Source: Desulfurellaceae bacterium
GTDB taxonomy: Bacteria > Desulfobacterota > Binatia > Bin18
Length of the DNA stretch: 39,473 bases
Direction of reading: 5' to 3'
Assembly: GCA_021296095.1 (NCBI GenBank)
Contig: JAGWBB010000041.1
Coordinates: 1-39,473, forward strand
The translations under genes and the position numbers were made by a program. Positions 14,627 through 23,147 of this stretch are shown in pieces. Position 1 is the first letter of the stretch, and each line of letters begins with the position of its first letter. The notes below the pieces were generated by a model. The model was not told the origin of the DNA, did no database searches, and was given only the letters and a program-made list of their open reading frames with translations.

Positions 14627-15820
14627 TCACACCACCCCGTCGGCCCGTAGTCGTTCGACCTCGGGCGGCGAATAGCCCAGCAGTTCGGTCAGAATCTCTT
14701 CGCTATGCTCTCCCAGCAGGGGTGGTGGCAGGCGGTAGGCGACCGGCGTGGCCGACAGCTTGAGCGGCGAGGCGGCCAGCCGGACCTGGCCCGCGCTCGG
14801 ATGCGGGGCGTCCCAGACCATGTCTCGGGCGACCACCTGCGGGTCGCCAAACACCTCGTCTATGGTCTGCACCGGCCCGCACGGGATGCCGGCCTCACGT
14901 AGCGCGCCCAGCCAATAGCCGGTGTCGCGGCCGGAGAAGGCGTCTTGCAACAGCGGAATCAGGCTGTCCCGATGTTCGACCCGGGCCGGATTGGTCGCAA
15001 AGCGCGCGTCGTCGGCCCAAGCGGTCCCCAGCAGGCGGCACAGTCTCCGCCACTGCCCGTCATTGCCCACGGCCAGGCAGAAGATGCCGTCCCGGGAGTG
15101 AAAGGACTGGTAGGGCACGATTGTCGGATGGCCGTTCCCGAACCGGCCCGGCCGTTGGCCGGAGACCAGGTAGTTGCTGGCCACATTGGCCAGCCAGGTC
15201 ACCTGTGTATCGAGCAGCGCAATATCAATCGCCTGGCCCTGCCCGGTCCGCGAGCGGGCCAGCAGCGCAGCCTGAATGGCGTTGGCGGCGTACAGCCCGG
15301 CCGTCACGTCGGCGATCGCCACCCCGACCTTCATCGGCTCACCGTCGGGCTCGCCGGTAATACTCATCACCCCGCCCCGGCCCTGGATAATGAAATCATA
15401 GCCGGGCAGCTCCTTGTCCGGCCCGGTCTGGCCGTAGCCGGTGATCGAACAGAACACCAGCCCCGGGTTGAGCCTGCTCAGCTGGGCGTAGCCGATGCCC
15501 AGCCGGTCAAGCTCGCCGACCTTGTAGTTCTCGATCAACACGTCGCTGAGGGTCGCCAGCCGGCGGATCAACTCCTGGCCCTGGGACGATTTGAGGTTGA
15601 CAGTCAGGCTCTTTTTATTGCGGTTGGCACACAGATAATAGGCGCTCTCGCCGCCCGCAAACGGCGGCCCCCAGGCCCGCGTATCGTCCCCGCTGCCCGG
15701 CCGCTCAACCTTGATGACCTCGGCCCCCAGGTCGCCCAGGACCATGCCGCACAGCGGGCCGGCCAGAATCCGGGACAGATCGAGAACCCGAAAACCTGCC
15801 AGCGCCTGATCCATCGCCAT
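14627..15820 (-). CDS. CaiB/BaiF family CoA-transferase
   Basis: This 397-residue class III CoA-transferase has VLDLSRILAGPLCGMVLGDLGAEVIKVERPGSGDDTR (residues 12-48), NRNKKSLTVNLK, VLIENYKVGELDRLG, and AIADVTAG with the candidate nucleophile Asp171. The C-terminus has LLGEHSEEILTELLGYS. It resembles formyl-CoA:oxalate and succinyl-CoA-dependent members in layout, but substrate specificity is not readable. The start may be ATG 15820 or the second ATG two codons on; the SD is weak. It lies 32 nt after the amidohydrolase gene, in the same transcript. Confidence 0.93.
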   Translation of the reverse strand: MAMDQALAGFRVLDLSRILAGPLCGMVLGDLGAEVIKVERPGSGDDTRAWGPPFAGGESAYYLCANRNKKSLTVNLKSSQGQELIRRLATLSDVLIENYKVGELDRLGIGYAQLSRLNPGLVFCSITGYGQTGPDKELPGYDFIIQGRGGVMSITGEPDGEPMKVGVAIADVTAGLYAANAIQAALLARSRTGQGQAIDIALLDTQVTWLANVASNYLVSGQRPGRFGNGHPTIVPYQSFHSRDGIFCLAVGNDGQWRRLCRLLGTAWADDARFATNPARVEHRDSLIPLLQDAFSGRDTGYWLGALREAGIPCGPVQTIDEVFGDPQVVARDMVWDAPHPSAGQVRLAASPLKLSATPVAYRLPPPLLGEHSEEILTELLGYSPPEVERLRADGVV

Positions 15821-15852
15821 GTCCGGTCTCGCCCGTGCCCAGCCTGTCCGGC

Positions 15853-17007
15853 TCAGGACAGGCCATACACCCGGGCGACGTTAGCCCCCAGAAAGTTTGT
15901 GCGGCTCTGTTCAGACATCGGGGCCACCAGCTCGGCCAGGTCTTTGATATAGTCGCAGGTGTGGTCATCGTGCGGGAAGTCGCTGGCCCAGAAGAACTTG
16001 TCCGAGCCGATATACTCCATCATGTAGCGGACCGATTTTTCGTCTGGGTCGGCCGAGATCCAGCACTGGCGCTGGAAATACAAGCTCGGCAGTTCCTTGA
16101 GCCGCACGCTGTCGCCCAGGGCGGTCTTATACGCGGCGTCCATGCGGTCGAGCAGATGGCCGATCCAGCTCGCCCCGGATTCCAGGATGATAATCTTCAG
16201 CTCGGGAAAGCGGTCAAACAGGCCGTACTGGAACAAGCCCAGGAAGGCCTGCTGGGGGCCCTGAGCGCCCAGCAGATCGACCCACCATTCACCCCATTTG
16301 TACATCTCGCGGAAACGCTGAAAGACCCGCCGTTTGGGCGGCTCGGCAACCGGGTGAATGCCGATCGGCACGCCGAGGTCCTGGGCCGCAGCCCACAACG
16401 GGTCGTGATCGGGGTGGGCGTGAGCCTTATCGGTCAGCGTATACGGCGCCACAAAAGCGCCCTTGGCCCCGGCCTTGACGGCCCGCTCCAGCTCCCGGGC
16501 GGCGGCCTGTCCGTCGGCCAGCGTGATATGGGCGATCGGAATCAGACGGCCGCCCGAGTCCGAACAGAAATCCACCACCCAGCGGTTGTAGGCCCGGCAG
16601 TAGGCCAGGGCCAACTCAGGATCGGTGACTTCGGCTTCCCACTCAAGCGACAGCGTCGGATAGATCAGCGCCTTGGTCAGGTTCTCGCGGTCGAGCAGTT
16701 CGAGCCGTTCCTGGGGCTTATTGCCGCCAAACGGCACGCTGTCGGCGTAAGGCGTGCGTCTGACCTGCTCACGCTCCTGGGCGTCGTTGCCCATACTGCG
16801 TCCGCGGGCCAGAATTTCGGCGTCAAAGTAACGCGAGCGCTGCCCGTTCAGCTCCAGATGGTCGAGTCCGTCCGGGCCGGGCCGAATCCGAATCGCCCGG
16901 TCCAGGTACTGCGACTCCAGATAGTTTTCCCACAGATCGGCCGGCTCGTTGATATGGCCATCGGCATCAATAGCCCCGTCATAGGGCAGCGACGAAGTCC
17001 GAAACAT
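15853..17007 (-). CDS. amidohydrolase-2 family metal-dependent hydrolase/decarboxylase
   Basis: The 384-residue protein belongs to the amidohydrolase-2 group (TIM barrel, related to ACMSD-like decarboxylases and hydrolases). It has DADGHINEPADLWENYLE (residues 14-31; the first metal motif is usually DxHxH or DxH), LGVPIGIHPVAEPP with the metal His, LESGASWIGHLLDRMD, and the terminal metal Asp in FWASDFPHDD. The ATG at 17005-17007 follows AAGGAG. A similar but distinct family member is at 30762. It is the first gene of a two-gene unit with the CoA-transferase. Hydrolysis or decarboxylation of an aromatic or cyclic acid is a reasonable inference, not proven. Confidence 0.9.
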   Translation of the reverse strand: MFRTSSLPYDGAIDADGHINEPADLWENYLESQYLDRAIRIRPGPDGLDHLELNGQRSRYFDAEILARGRSMGNDAQEREQVRRTPYADSVPFGGNKPQERLELLDRENLTKALIYPTLSLEWEAEVTDPELALAYCRAYNRWVVDFCSDSGGRLIPIAHITLADGQAAARELERAVKAGAKGAFVAPYTLTDKAHAHPDHDPLWAAAQDLGVPIGIHPVAEPPKRRVFQRFREMYKWGEWWVDLLGAQGPQQAFLGLFQYGLFDRFPELKIIILESGASWIGHLLDRMDAAYKTALGDSVRLKELPSLYFQRQCWISADPDEKSVRYMMEYIGSDKFFWASDFPHDDHTCDYIKDLAELVAPMSEQSRTNFLGANVARVYGLS

Positions 17008-17044
17008 GCCTGCGCTCCTTTTTGGGCGTGTTCATACGTGAGCG

Positions 17045-17073
17045 TTCATAGTGTAAACCGCCAGAGCGATCAA
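17045..17073 (-). promoter_or_regulatory. candidate promoter for the amidohydrolase-CoA-transferase unit
   Basis: On the minus strand TTGATC (17073-17068) and TATGAA (17050-17045) are 17 nt apart, 38 nt upstream of the ATG at 17007. Each hexamer has four consensus matches. Confidence 0.45.
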
Positions 17074-17166
17074 GTGCGGAAAGTGTGGGATACCCAGCCA
17101 AGCAACCAAGTGCTATAGGGCAAAATCCAGTGCGATTACGCGTTTAGGCACTGAGGGAGGGAATAT

Positions 17167-18669
17167 ATGGCGGGACGCTCAGAGGGGAAAGAAGAAATAT
17201 CGGACGCCTCAACCGAGAACGCGCCCGGTACGGTAGCCCGCGACGACCTCCAGATGGCGCCCGCTCTGATGCGTGACCTCGCGCGCCAGGCAGCCGAGTT
17301 CTTGGTGGAACGGATTGAGAACCTGCCCGCAGGAGATGCCTGGGAGGGAGATTTTCGCCAAGAGCTTGAGAAGCAACTGATGGAGGATGCGCCCGAGGAC
17401 GGCCGACCGGCGGCAGAGGTCCTTGAACGAGCCGCACGCCAGATCCTCCCGGTGGCGGTGCAGCACGACCACCCCCGTTTCTTCGCCTTCATCCCCTCGT
17501 CGCCTACCTGGCCGGGGGTGCTGGCCGACTTTCTGGCTGCCGGGTACAACATCAACACCGTCACGTGGCTGGTCGCCAGCGGGCCGAGTCAGCTTGAGCT
17601 GGTCGTCATCGACTGGTTCCGGCGCTGGCTCGGCTATCCGGACAGCGCGGGTGGGCTTTTCACCAGCGGCGGCTCGGCGGGCTGCCTCGACGCCCTCGTC
17701 GCAGCGCGGGAAGCGGCCGGCCATCCCGAGCGTGCGACGGTGTACATGAGCGACCAGAGCCATAGCGTGCTCAGCCGGGCAGCGATGATCATCGGCGTGC
17801 GGTCGGAGGGCGTGCGCACAGTCCCGAGCGACGGGGACTTCCGCATGGACCTGGAGGCGCTCAGACGCACCGTGGCCGACGACCGCGCCGCAGGCTTCAC
17901 CCCCATTGCGGTGTGCGCAAACGCCGGAGCGAGCAGCACCGGAGCCGTCGATCCGCTCGGAGCGATGGCGGACTACTGCCAGGCGGAAGGCATCTGGCTG
18001 CACGCCGACGCCGCGTACGGCGGCTTTGCCGTCGTGACCGACAAGGGCAAAAGGCTCTTGGCCGGGATTGAGCGCGCCGATTCGATTGGGCTGGACGCGC
18101 ACAAGTGGTTCTTCCAGCCTTACGAGGCGGGCTGCCTGCTGGTGAAGGACGCCAGCACGCTGGAGAACGTCTTCGCCCTCCACCACGATGTCCTCCAGGA
18201 CACGGTATGGGGCGCAAACCATCCCAACTTCGCAGACCGGGGTCTGCAACTGAGCCGCTCGTTTCGGGCCTTGAAGGTGTGGATGTCGGTCCAGACCTTT
18301 GGCTTGGCCGCGTTCCGGCGCGCCGTGGCAAAGGGAATGGAACTGGCCGGCCGGGCAGAAGAGCATGTCCGGGCGAGCCCGCTCCTGGAGATCACGAACC
18401 CGGCCTCGCTCGGGATCGTGTGCTTCCGGATCAACCCTGCGGACGCGGCCATCGCCGATGAAGCCCTGGAAGAGATCAACCGTAATGTGCTCGCCCGCAT
18501 CTTTTGGGAAGACCCCGCGCTCATCTCCTCAACGCTGCTTCGGGGGACGTTCTCTCTGCGGCTGTGCATCATGAACCACACCACGACCTGGGACGACGTG
18601 CGCCAGACCCTGGAGGCTATCGAGCGGTTCGGGAGGGACGCCTTATCGAAAGGTGGGCATGGCGCGTAA
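17167..18669 (+). CDS. PLP-dependent group II decarboxylase (aromatic-L-amino-acid-decarboxylase-like)
   Basis: The 500-residue protein has the fold-type I decarboxylase pattern: HPRFFAFIPSSPTWPGVLADFL near 102-123, LFTSGGSAGCLDAL (PLP phosphate cup) near 164-177, SDQSHSV with His199 stacking on PLP, HADAAYGG with Asp281, and the Schiff-base Lys313 in DAHKWFFQPYEAG. Ala, Phe and Tyr side-chain choices suggest an aromatic or related amino acid, but the substrate is not fixed by the sequence. The ATG follows GGGAGGG. Its end overlaps the next gene's start, so it is coupled to the permease, suggesting uptake and decarboxylation of one compound class. Confidence 0.92.
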   Translation: MAGRSEGKEEISDASTENAPGTVARDDLQMAPALMRDLARQAAEFLVERIENLPAGDAWEGDFRQELEKQLMEDAPEDGRPAAEVLERAARQILPVAVQHDHPRFFAFIPSSPTWPGVLADFLAAGYNINTVTWLVASGPSQLELVVIDWFRRWLGYPDSAGGLFTSGGSAGCLDALVAAREAAGHPERATVYMSDQSHSVLSRAAMIIGVRSEGVRTVPSDGDFRMDLEALRRTVADDRAAGFTPIAVCANAGASSTGAVDPLGAMADYCQAEGIWLHADAAYGGFAVVTDKGKRLLAGIERADSIGLDAHKWFFQPYEAGCLLVKDASTLENVFALHHDVLQDTVWGANHPNFADRGLQLSRSFRALKVWMSVQTFGLAAFRRAVAKGMELAGRAEEHVRASPLLEITNPASLGIVCFRINPADAAIADEALEEINRNVLARIFWEDPALISSTLLRGTFSLRLCIMNHTTTWDDVRQTLEAIERFGRDALSKGGHGA

Positions 18670-20371
18670 ACCGGCAAACCTGATTTCCGGGGTGGACGAC
18701 ACGCCGAGCCCCTCGGTCGTCCTTGTCCTCGGCCTGCAACATCTTGTTGTTGTCTGCGGTGCCTCGGTCTTCGCCGTCGCGGTTGTCCGAGGGATAGGCG
18801 GAACCACTGGGCAGGCTGAGCTGCTGGTCCAAGTGTCCCTGCTCGTCGCAGGCATAGGAACGATGTTGCAGGCCCTGCGCACCGGGCCGGTCGGCTCTGG
18901 ATACCTGTGTCCGCACGTGTGCGGCCCGTCTTACCTGCCTGCCTCCCTCCTGGCGGCCCAGACCGGCGGCCTGTCCCTCATGTTGGGGATGACCGTCCTC
19001 GCCGGATGCTTCGAGGCGCTCTTTGCGCGGGTCCTGCCACGCTTACGGGCGCTCTTTCCGCCTGAGATAGTCGGGCTCGTTGTTATGATCGTTGGCTTGT
19101 CGCTACTCCCCATAGCGGTGTCAGGCTTTGTCGGGATCACGGCCACCGACCCTGTATCGGAGGTGCGAGAACTCCTGGTCGCCGGCCTGACGCTGGTCGT
19201 TATGGTTGGGCTCAGCGTATGGGGACAGGGTGCCTGGCGACTCTATGGTGTGCTCATCGGGCTGGGCGCCGGATACTGTGCCGCCTATGTGGGTGGCGTG
19301 CTGACCGCTCTCGATTTGCAATCCTTGCACCAGGCCCCGGTGCTCGCCGCTCCCAGTGTCGGGACGCTGGGCTGGTCCTTTGATCTGGCGCTCCTGGTCC
19401 CCTTCCTGCTGACCGGGCTCGCCTCCGCTCTGAAATCTGTTGGTGACCTGACGGTGTGTCAGAAAACGAACGATGCTGAGTGGAAACGACCCAACATGGG
19501 CTCTATCAGTCGTGGGCTACTGGCTGAGGCAATTGGCACGATCACCGCAGGACTCCTGGGCGGGGTCGGACAGTCTACGTCTTCGACCAACATCGCGGTC
19601 TCTCTTGCAAGCGGGGCAACGAGCCGCGTCATCGCCTTTGCGGCCGGTAGCCTGCTGATTGGCTGCGCGTTCTTGCCGAAAGTGGCGACCGTGTTCGCGC
19701 TGATGCCCACCCCGGTGATGGGAGCGTTGTTGATCTTCACGGCCAGCTTCATGCTTATTGCTGGCATCCAGCTCATCTCGTCTCGGATGCTGGATACCCG
19801 GAAGACTTTTGTGGTTGGCATTTCACTCCTGTTCGGCCTGAGTGTGAACGTCCTACCCCAGGTCTATGCGCAAGTCCCAGCCCAGCTGGCCCCTCTGTTC
19901 AGTTCTCCCCTGTCTGTCACCCTGGTGGTGGCTATTGGGCTCAATCTCCTTTTTCGGATCGGTATTGCCGTGCGTCGTTCCTTTGCGTTTGTGCCCGGCC
20001 TGGACTCTCCTGACAAAGTGATCGCCTTCATGGAGACCTGTGGAGCAGCCTGGGGCGCGCGCCCGGATGTGATCTCTCGCGGGAGTACGCTCCTGACCGA
20101 ATTTTTCGAGGGCCTGGTCGGGGCCGGCCTGGCAAAGGGACCGCTCCAGACCGAGGTGAGTTTCGATGAGTTCAATCTGGATATCGACCTGTGGTATGAG
20201 GGAGGGCTGATCGAGCTGCCGGTCACGCATCCCCCTACGCCCGACGAGCTGCTGTCCGATAATACCGCGGTGGCCCGCCTGTCTGCCTTTCTCGTCAGTC
20301 GTTCCGCCGATGGGGTCACGAGCGAGTTGCACGACGGACGCTGCCATGTGCGTTTCCACCTGGAACACTGA
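18659..20371 (+). CDS. NCS2 (xanthine/uracil) permease with C-terminal soluble domain
   Basis: The 570-residue protein has the NCS2 nucleobase-cation symporter layout, about 14 hydrophobic segments. It shows VLGLQHLVVVCGA in TM1 and the signature-like QSTSSTNIAVSLASGATSR near residues 305-323. After the last membrane helix (about residue 440) there are 120 soluble residues (SPDKVIAFMETCGAAWG ... VSFDEFNLDIDLWYEGGLIELP ... GRCHVRFHLEH). Their strand pattern resembles a degenerate histidine-kinase-like ATPase fold; no N-box or G-box is clearly visible. Ordinary NCS2 permeases end near 430-460. ATG 18659 follows AAAGG and overlaps the decarboxylase by 11 nt; GTG 18653 is an alternative. Substrate is probably a purine, pyrimidine or similar compound. 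Confidence 0.87.
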   Translation: MARKPANLISGVDDTPSPSVVLVLGLQHLVVVCGASVFAVAVVRGIGGTTGQAELLVQVSLLVAGIGTMLQALRTGPVGSGYLCPHVCGPSYLPASLLAAQTGGLSLMLGMTVLAGCFEALFARVLPRLRALFPPEIVGLVVMIVGLSLLPIAVSGFVGITATDPVSEVRELLVAGLTLVVMVGLSVWGQGAWRLYGVLIGLGAGYCAAYVGGVLTALDLQSLHQAPVLAAPSVGTLGWSFDLALLVPFLLTGLASALKSVGDLTVCQKTNDAEWKRPNMGSISRGLLAEAIGTITAGLLGGVGQSTSSTNIAVSLASGATSRVIAFAAGSLLIGCAFLPKVATVFALMPTPVMGALLIFTASFMLIAGIQLISSRMLDTRKTFVVGISLLFGLSVNVLPQVYAQVPAQLAPLFSSPLSVTLVVAIGLNLLFRIGIAVRRSFAFVPGLDSPDKVIAFMETCGAAWGARPDVISRGSTLLTEFFEGLVGAGLAKGPLQTEVSFDEFNLDIDLWYEGGLIELPVTHPPTPDELLSDNTAVARLSAFLVSRSADGVTSELHDGRCHVRFHLEH

Positions 20372-20393
20372 GGTGGCTGCTGGCGCACCCGTA

Positions 20394-21770
20394 ATGCCTC
20401 TCCATCCGGCCTGCCCCAGAGTCAGGCTGGTGCTGTGGTCGGTCATCCTGCTTGTGTGTAGCCTTGGCTGGGCGTCCGCCGGCCTGGCTCAATCCCCAGC
20501 CAAAACCTGGAAAACTCTCGACGAGCTGTCGGCCCAAGCACTGCAAACGCTGGACCTGCGCACCACCACCCCGCGTGATGCCCAGATTCCCTATCTGCCC
20601 GCCGAAGCGTATCCGTTCTCACCCCCCTATACCGCCGAAGAACTGGCCTATCTGGCCTTTGATCTTGACGCGCCCCGACCGCGCTTCTCGCACATCTGGC
20701 TCAGTGTCGTGCAGAGCATGACGGCCGATGGCCATATCCTGGGGACACTCAAGAACAATACCGCCATCCTCTACCATCCTGCGGATGGGGGTGCCCTGAT
20801 GCGTCTGCCGGCCGGCCAGGAGTATATGCGGGGATTGCTCCAGTTCACCAATCCTCCGGCAGCAGATGGACGCCAGAGCCTGTGGATGGAGTACCGGACC
20901 GATCAAGAATTCACCAAGAAGCAAGACCGCTATAGCTATACCCCGGCCCAGCGTCGTATTCGTCGCCAGCCTCAGCCGCGACGGGAGACCCGTTTCCTGA
21001 ACGACGCACAGACGTTTGACGATCTCCAGGGGCGGGATCCGTGGGAATTTTCCTGGCAGCTGATCGGGACGGATGTGTTGTACGACACCGTCCGTTTTCC
21101 CGATACACGGCCGACGATTACCCTCACCCGGCCGGACGGCTCGTCGTATGACCAAGACACGACCCAGATAAAAATGATGGGTGAGGGCTACCCGGCCTAC
21201 CGGCCTGACGGCGGGGTGGAGACGTACGTGGTGGAGGCGCTGCCACGCCCGGAGTGGCTGTCCGACTATTACTGCGGCAAGCTGCTGTACTGGATCGATA
21301 CGCAGGTCTTCTATCCGCTGCGGGTCGAGCAGTATGATCGAGACGGGAATCTTCTGCTGGTATCGGAGCGTCTGGCGCGTCAGGAATATCCAGAGGATGG
21401 GAGACTCGGCTATACTCCGCTCATTTTTCTGTTCTGGCGGACCGACCTTGATCTGCTGACGGCCGGTGTCCACGACTACCATAAAAAGATGGACTGGCAG
21501 TCTGACTGGGAGACGTATTTCAGCCCTGAGTTTCTGCGCCGGGGATGGCTCGTGAGTCCGAACAAGACCTATGCCGACGTGCCACGGCCCGACCAGTTTT
21601 ATTTGCGGCCGCAGCTCTACCCGGACAAATTTCCCAACCAGCGCCACATCCGACTCACGCCCCGTGTTACGGCTCGCATTGCGGCTCAGGAACGGGCCGG
21701 CCATCTGGTCTTTGAGGTCAACGACCAGCCCTCAGCCGGGCCGCCGACCGGAGGATCACGCCGAGAGTGA
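20394..21770 (+). CDS. exported DUF1329-family protein
   Basis: The 458-residue product has a Sec signal peptide (MPLHPACPRVRLVLWSVILL... ending AGLA, likely cut before QSPAK). It is then a beta-rich domain typical of DUF1329: WEFSWQLIGTDVLYDTVRFP, MMGEGYPAYRPDGGVETYVVEALPR, YYCGKLLYWIDTQVFYPLRVEQYDRDGNLL. DUF1329 proteins are periplasmic, LolB-like, and often lie beside outer-membrane DUF1302 or RND export genes. Here it follows a permease instead, 22 nt after its stop, and has no DUF1302 partner in the window. ATG 20394 is chosen since it gives a clean signal peptide; the SD-like AGGTGG lies far upstream (about 17 nt). Confidence 0.85.
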   Translation: MPLHPACPRVRLVLWSVILLVCSLGWASAGLAQSPAKTWKTLDELSAQALQTLDLRTTTPRDAQIPYLPAEAYPFSPPYTAEELAYLAFDLDAPRPRFSHIWLSVVQSMTADGHILGTLKNNTAILYHPADGGALMRLPAGQEYMRGLLQFTNPPAADGRQSLWMEYRTDQEFTKKQDRYSYTPAQRRIRRQPQPRRETRFLNDAQTFDDLQGRDPWEFSWQLIGTDVLYDTVRFPDTRPTITLTRPDGSSYDQDTTQIKMMGEGYPAYRPDGGVETYVVEALPRPEWLSDYYCGKLLYWIDTQVFYPLRVEQYDRDGNLLLVSERLARQEYPEDGRLGYTPLIFLFWRTDLDLLTAGVHDYHKKMDWQSDWETYFSPEFLRRGWLVSPNKTYADVPRPDQFYLRPQLYPDKFPNQRHIRLTPRVTARIAAQERAGHLVFEVNDQPSAGPPTGGSRRE

Positions 21771-21860
21771 ACGCCAACACCTCAACTGGACACGGCCGAC
21801 TGTGCGCCGTAGACTACGCTCATCAGCTCTGGCGACCGGCATATCAGCAAGGAGGCGCGT

Positions 21861-23135
21861 ATGAAATTCGGGATTTTTTACGAACTGCAAACCCCCGAGC
21901 CGTGGCGGGAGGGAGCCGAACAGCAGGTCTTCCGTGAAGCCCTGGAGCAGGCCGAGCTGGCCGACCGGCTGGGCATCGAGTATTTCTGGGAGGTCGAGCA
22001 TCACTTTCTGGAGGAATACTCGCACTCCAGCGCACCCGAGGTCTTCCTGGCTGCGGTGAGCCAACGCACCAAGCGGATGCGCATCGGCCACGGGATTGTC
22101 GCCCTGCCCCACGCCTATAATCCGCCCGCCCGGGTGGCCGAACGCATCGCCACGCTGGATCTGGTCAGCGACGGACGGCTGGAGTTCGGCACCGGGGAAA
22201 CCAGCTCGGACATGGAGTTGGACGGCTTCCAGATTCCGCGTGCAGAAAAGCGCGCCATGTGGGAAGAGTCGCTGCAGGCGATTACCCGCATGTTCGTGGA
22301 AGTCCCGTTTGCCGGCCATAGCGGCCAGTATCTGAACATGCCGGCCCGGAATGTCGTGCCCAAGCCGACCCAGAAACCCCACCCGCCGCTGTGGGTGGCG
22401 TGTTCGCGGCGTGACACAATCTTGACGGCGGCGCGCAAAGGCATTGGCGCCCTGACCTTCGCCTTTGTCAGTCCCCAGGAAGCCGAGCGGTGGGTCACCG
22501 ATTACTATCGAACGCTGGCCGAGGAATGTGTCCCGGTCGGCTTCAGCGTGAACCCCCATATTGCCACCGTGGCCGGCTTCATGTGCGACTGTGACGGCGA
22601 CCGCGCGCGCCAAAAGGGTACCGACGGCGCCCTGTTCTTCGCCTACTCGCTGGCCCACTACTACTATTTGAGTCATCACCAGCACCGCCCCGGCCAGACG
22701 AATGTGTACGAGCTGTTTGAGCAAGAGAAACACCTGATGGGTCTCGACCCCGAGTCGGTCGACCAAGCCGGCTTCAGCCCCGGCAGTAATGTCGTCGATC
22801 CGGGTGGCTTGGCCAGTCTGACCGCAGCGATCGGCTCACCAGACGAGCTGCGCACAAAGCTGCGCGAGTATGAAACCGCCGGCGTCGATCAGATGATCCT
22901 GATTGCCCAGGCCGGAAAAAACCGCCACGAGGACATCTGCGAATCGCTGGAGCTGTTCGCCAGGGAAGTCATGCCCGAATTTCAAGACCGCGATGAACAC
23001 CGCCAGCAGGAAAAAGCACGGCGGCTGGAGCCGATCATGGACCGCCTGAATCCGTTGTTAGCGACCAAGCTGGAGGAGGCCAGGGCGCGGGCGGCGAATG
23101 TGACGGACACCATCGCCGCCACAGGCTCGTTGTAG
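21861..23135 (+). CDS. LLM-class flavin-dependent oxidoreductase (long form)
   Basis: The 424-residue protein belongs to the bacterial luciferase-like monooxygenase family (FMN- or F420-dependent TIM barrel). Landmarks are MKFGIFYELQTPEPW, EQAELADRLGIEYFWEVEHHFLEEYSHSSAPEVFLAAVSQRT, HGIVALPHAYNPPARVAERIATLDLVSDGRLEFGTGE, and KPHPPLWVACSRRD. The EHHF motif is that of luciferase alkanal monooxygenase-like proteins. A C-terminal extension of about 60 charged residues (EFQDRDEHRQQEKARR...) looks helical. ATG 21861 follows AAGGAGG by 5 nt. It is followed by the SSS symporter after 12 nt. Confidence 0.92.
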   Translation: MKFGIFYELQTPEPWREGAEQQVFREALEQAELADRLGIEYFWEVEHHFLEEYSHSSAPEVFLAAVSQRTKRMRIGHGIVALPHAYNPPARVAERIATLDLVSDGRLEFGTGETSSDMELDGFQIPRAEKRAMWEESLQAITRMFVEVPFAGHSGQYLNMPARNVVPKPTQKPHPPLWVACSRRDTILTAARKGIGALTFAFVSPQEAERWVTDYYRTLAEECVPVGFSVNPHIATVAGFMCDCDGDRARQKGTDGALFFAYSLAHYYYLSHHQHRPGQTNVYELFEQEKHLMGLDPESVDQAGFSPGSNVVDPGGLASLTAAIGSPDELRTKLREYETAGVDQMILIAQAGKNRHEDICESLELFAREVMPEFQDRDEHRQQEKARRLEPIMDRLNPLLATKLEEARARAANVTDTIAATGSL

Positions 23136-23147
23136 TACTCAAGCCCC

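Noticed and set aside
15835-17118. 427-codon plus-strand ORF opposite the amidohydrolase
   Set aside because: Antisense shadow of a well-supported enzyme; its composition and lack of SD argue against coding.
17209-18366. 385-codon minus-strand ORF opposite the PLP decarboxylase
   Set aside because: Opposite strand of a gene with all PLP motifs; no independent support.
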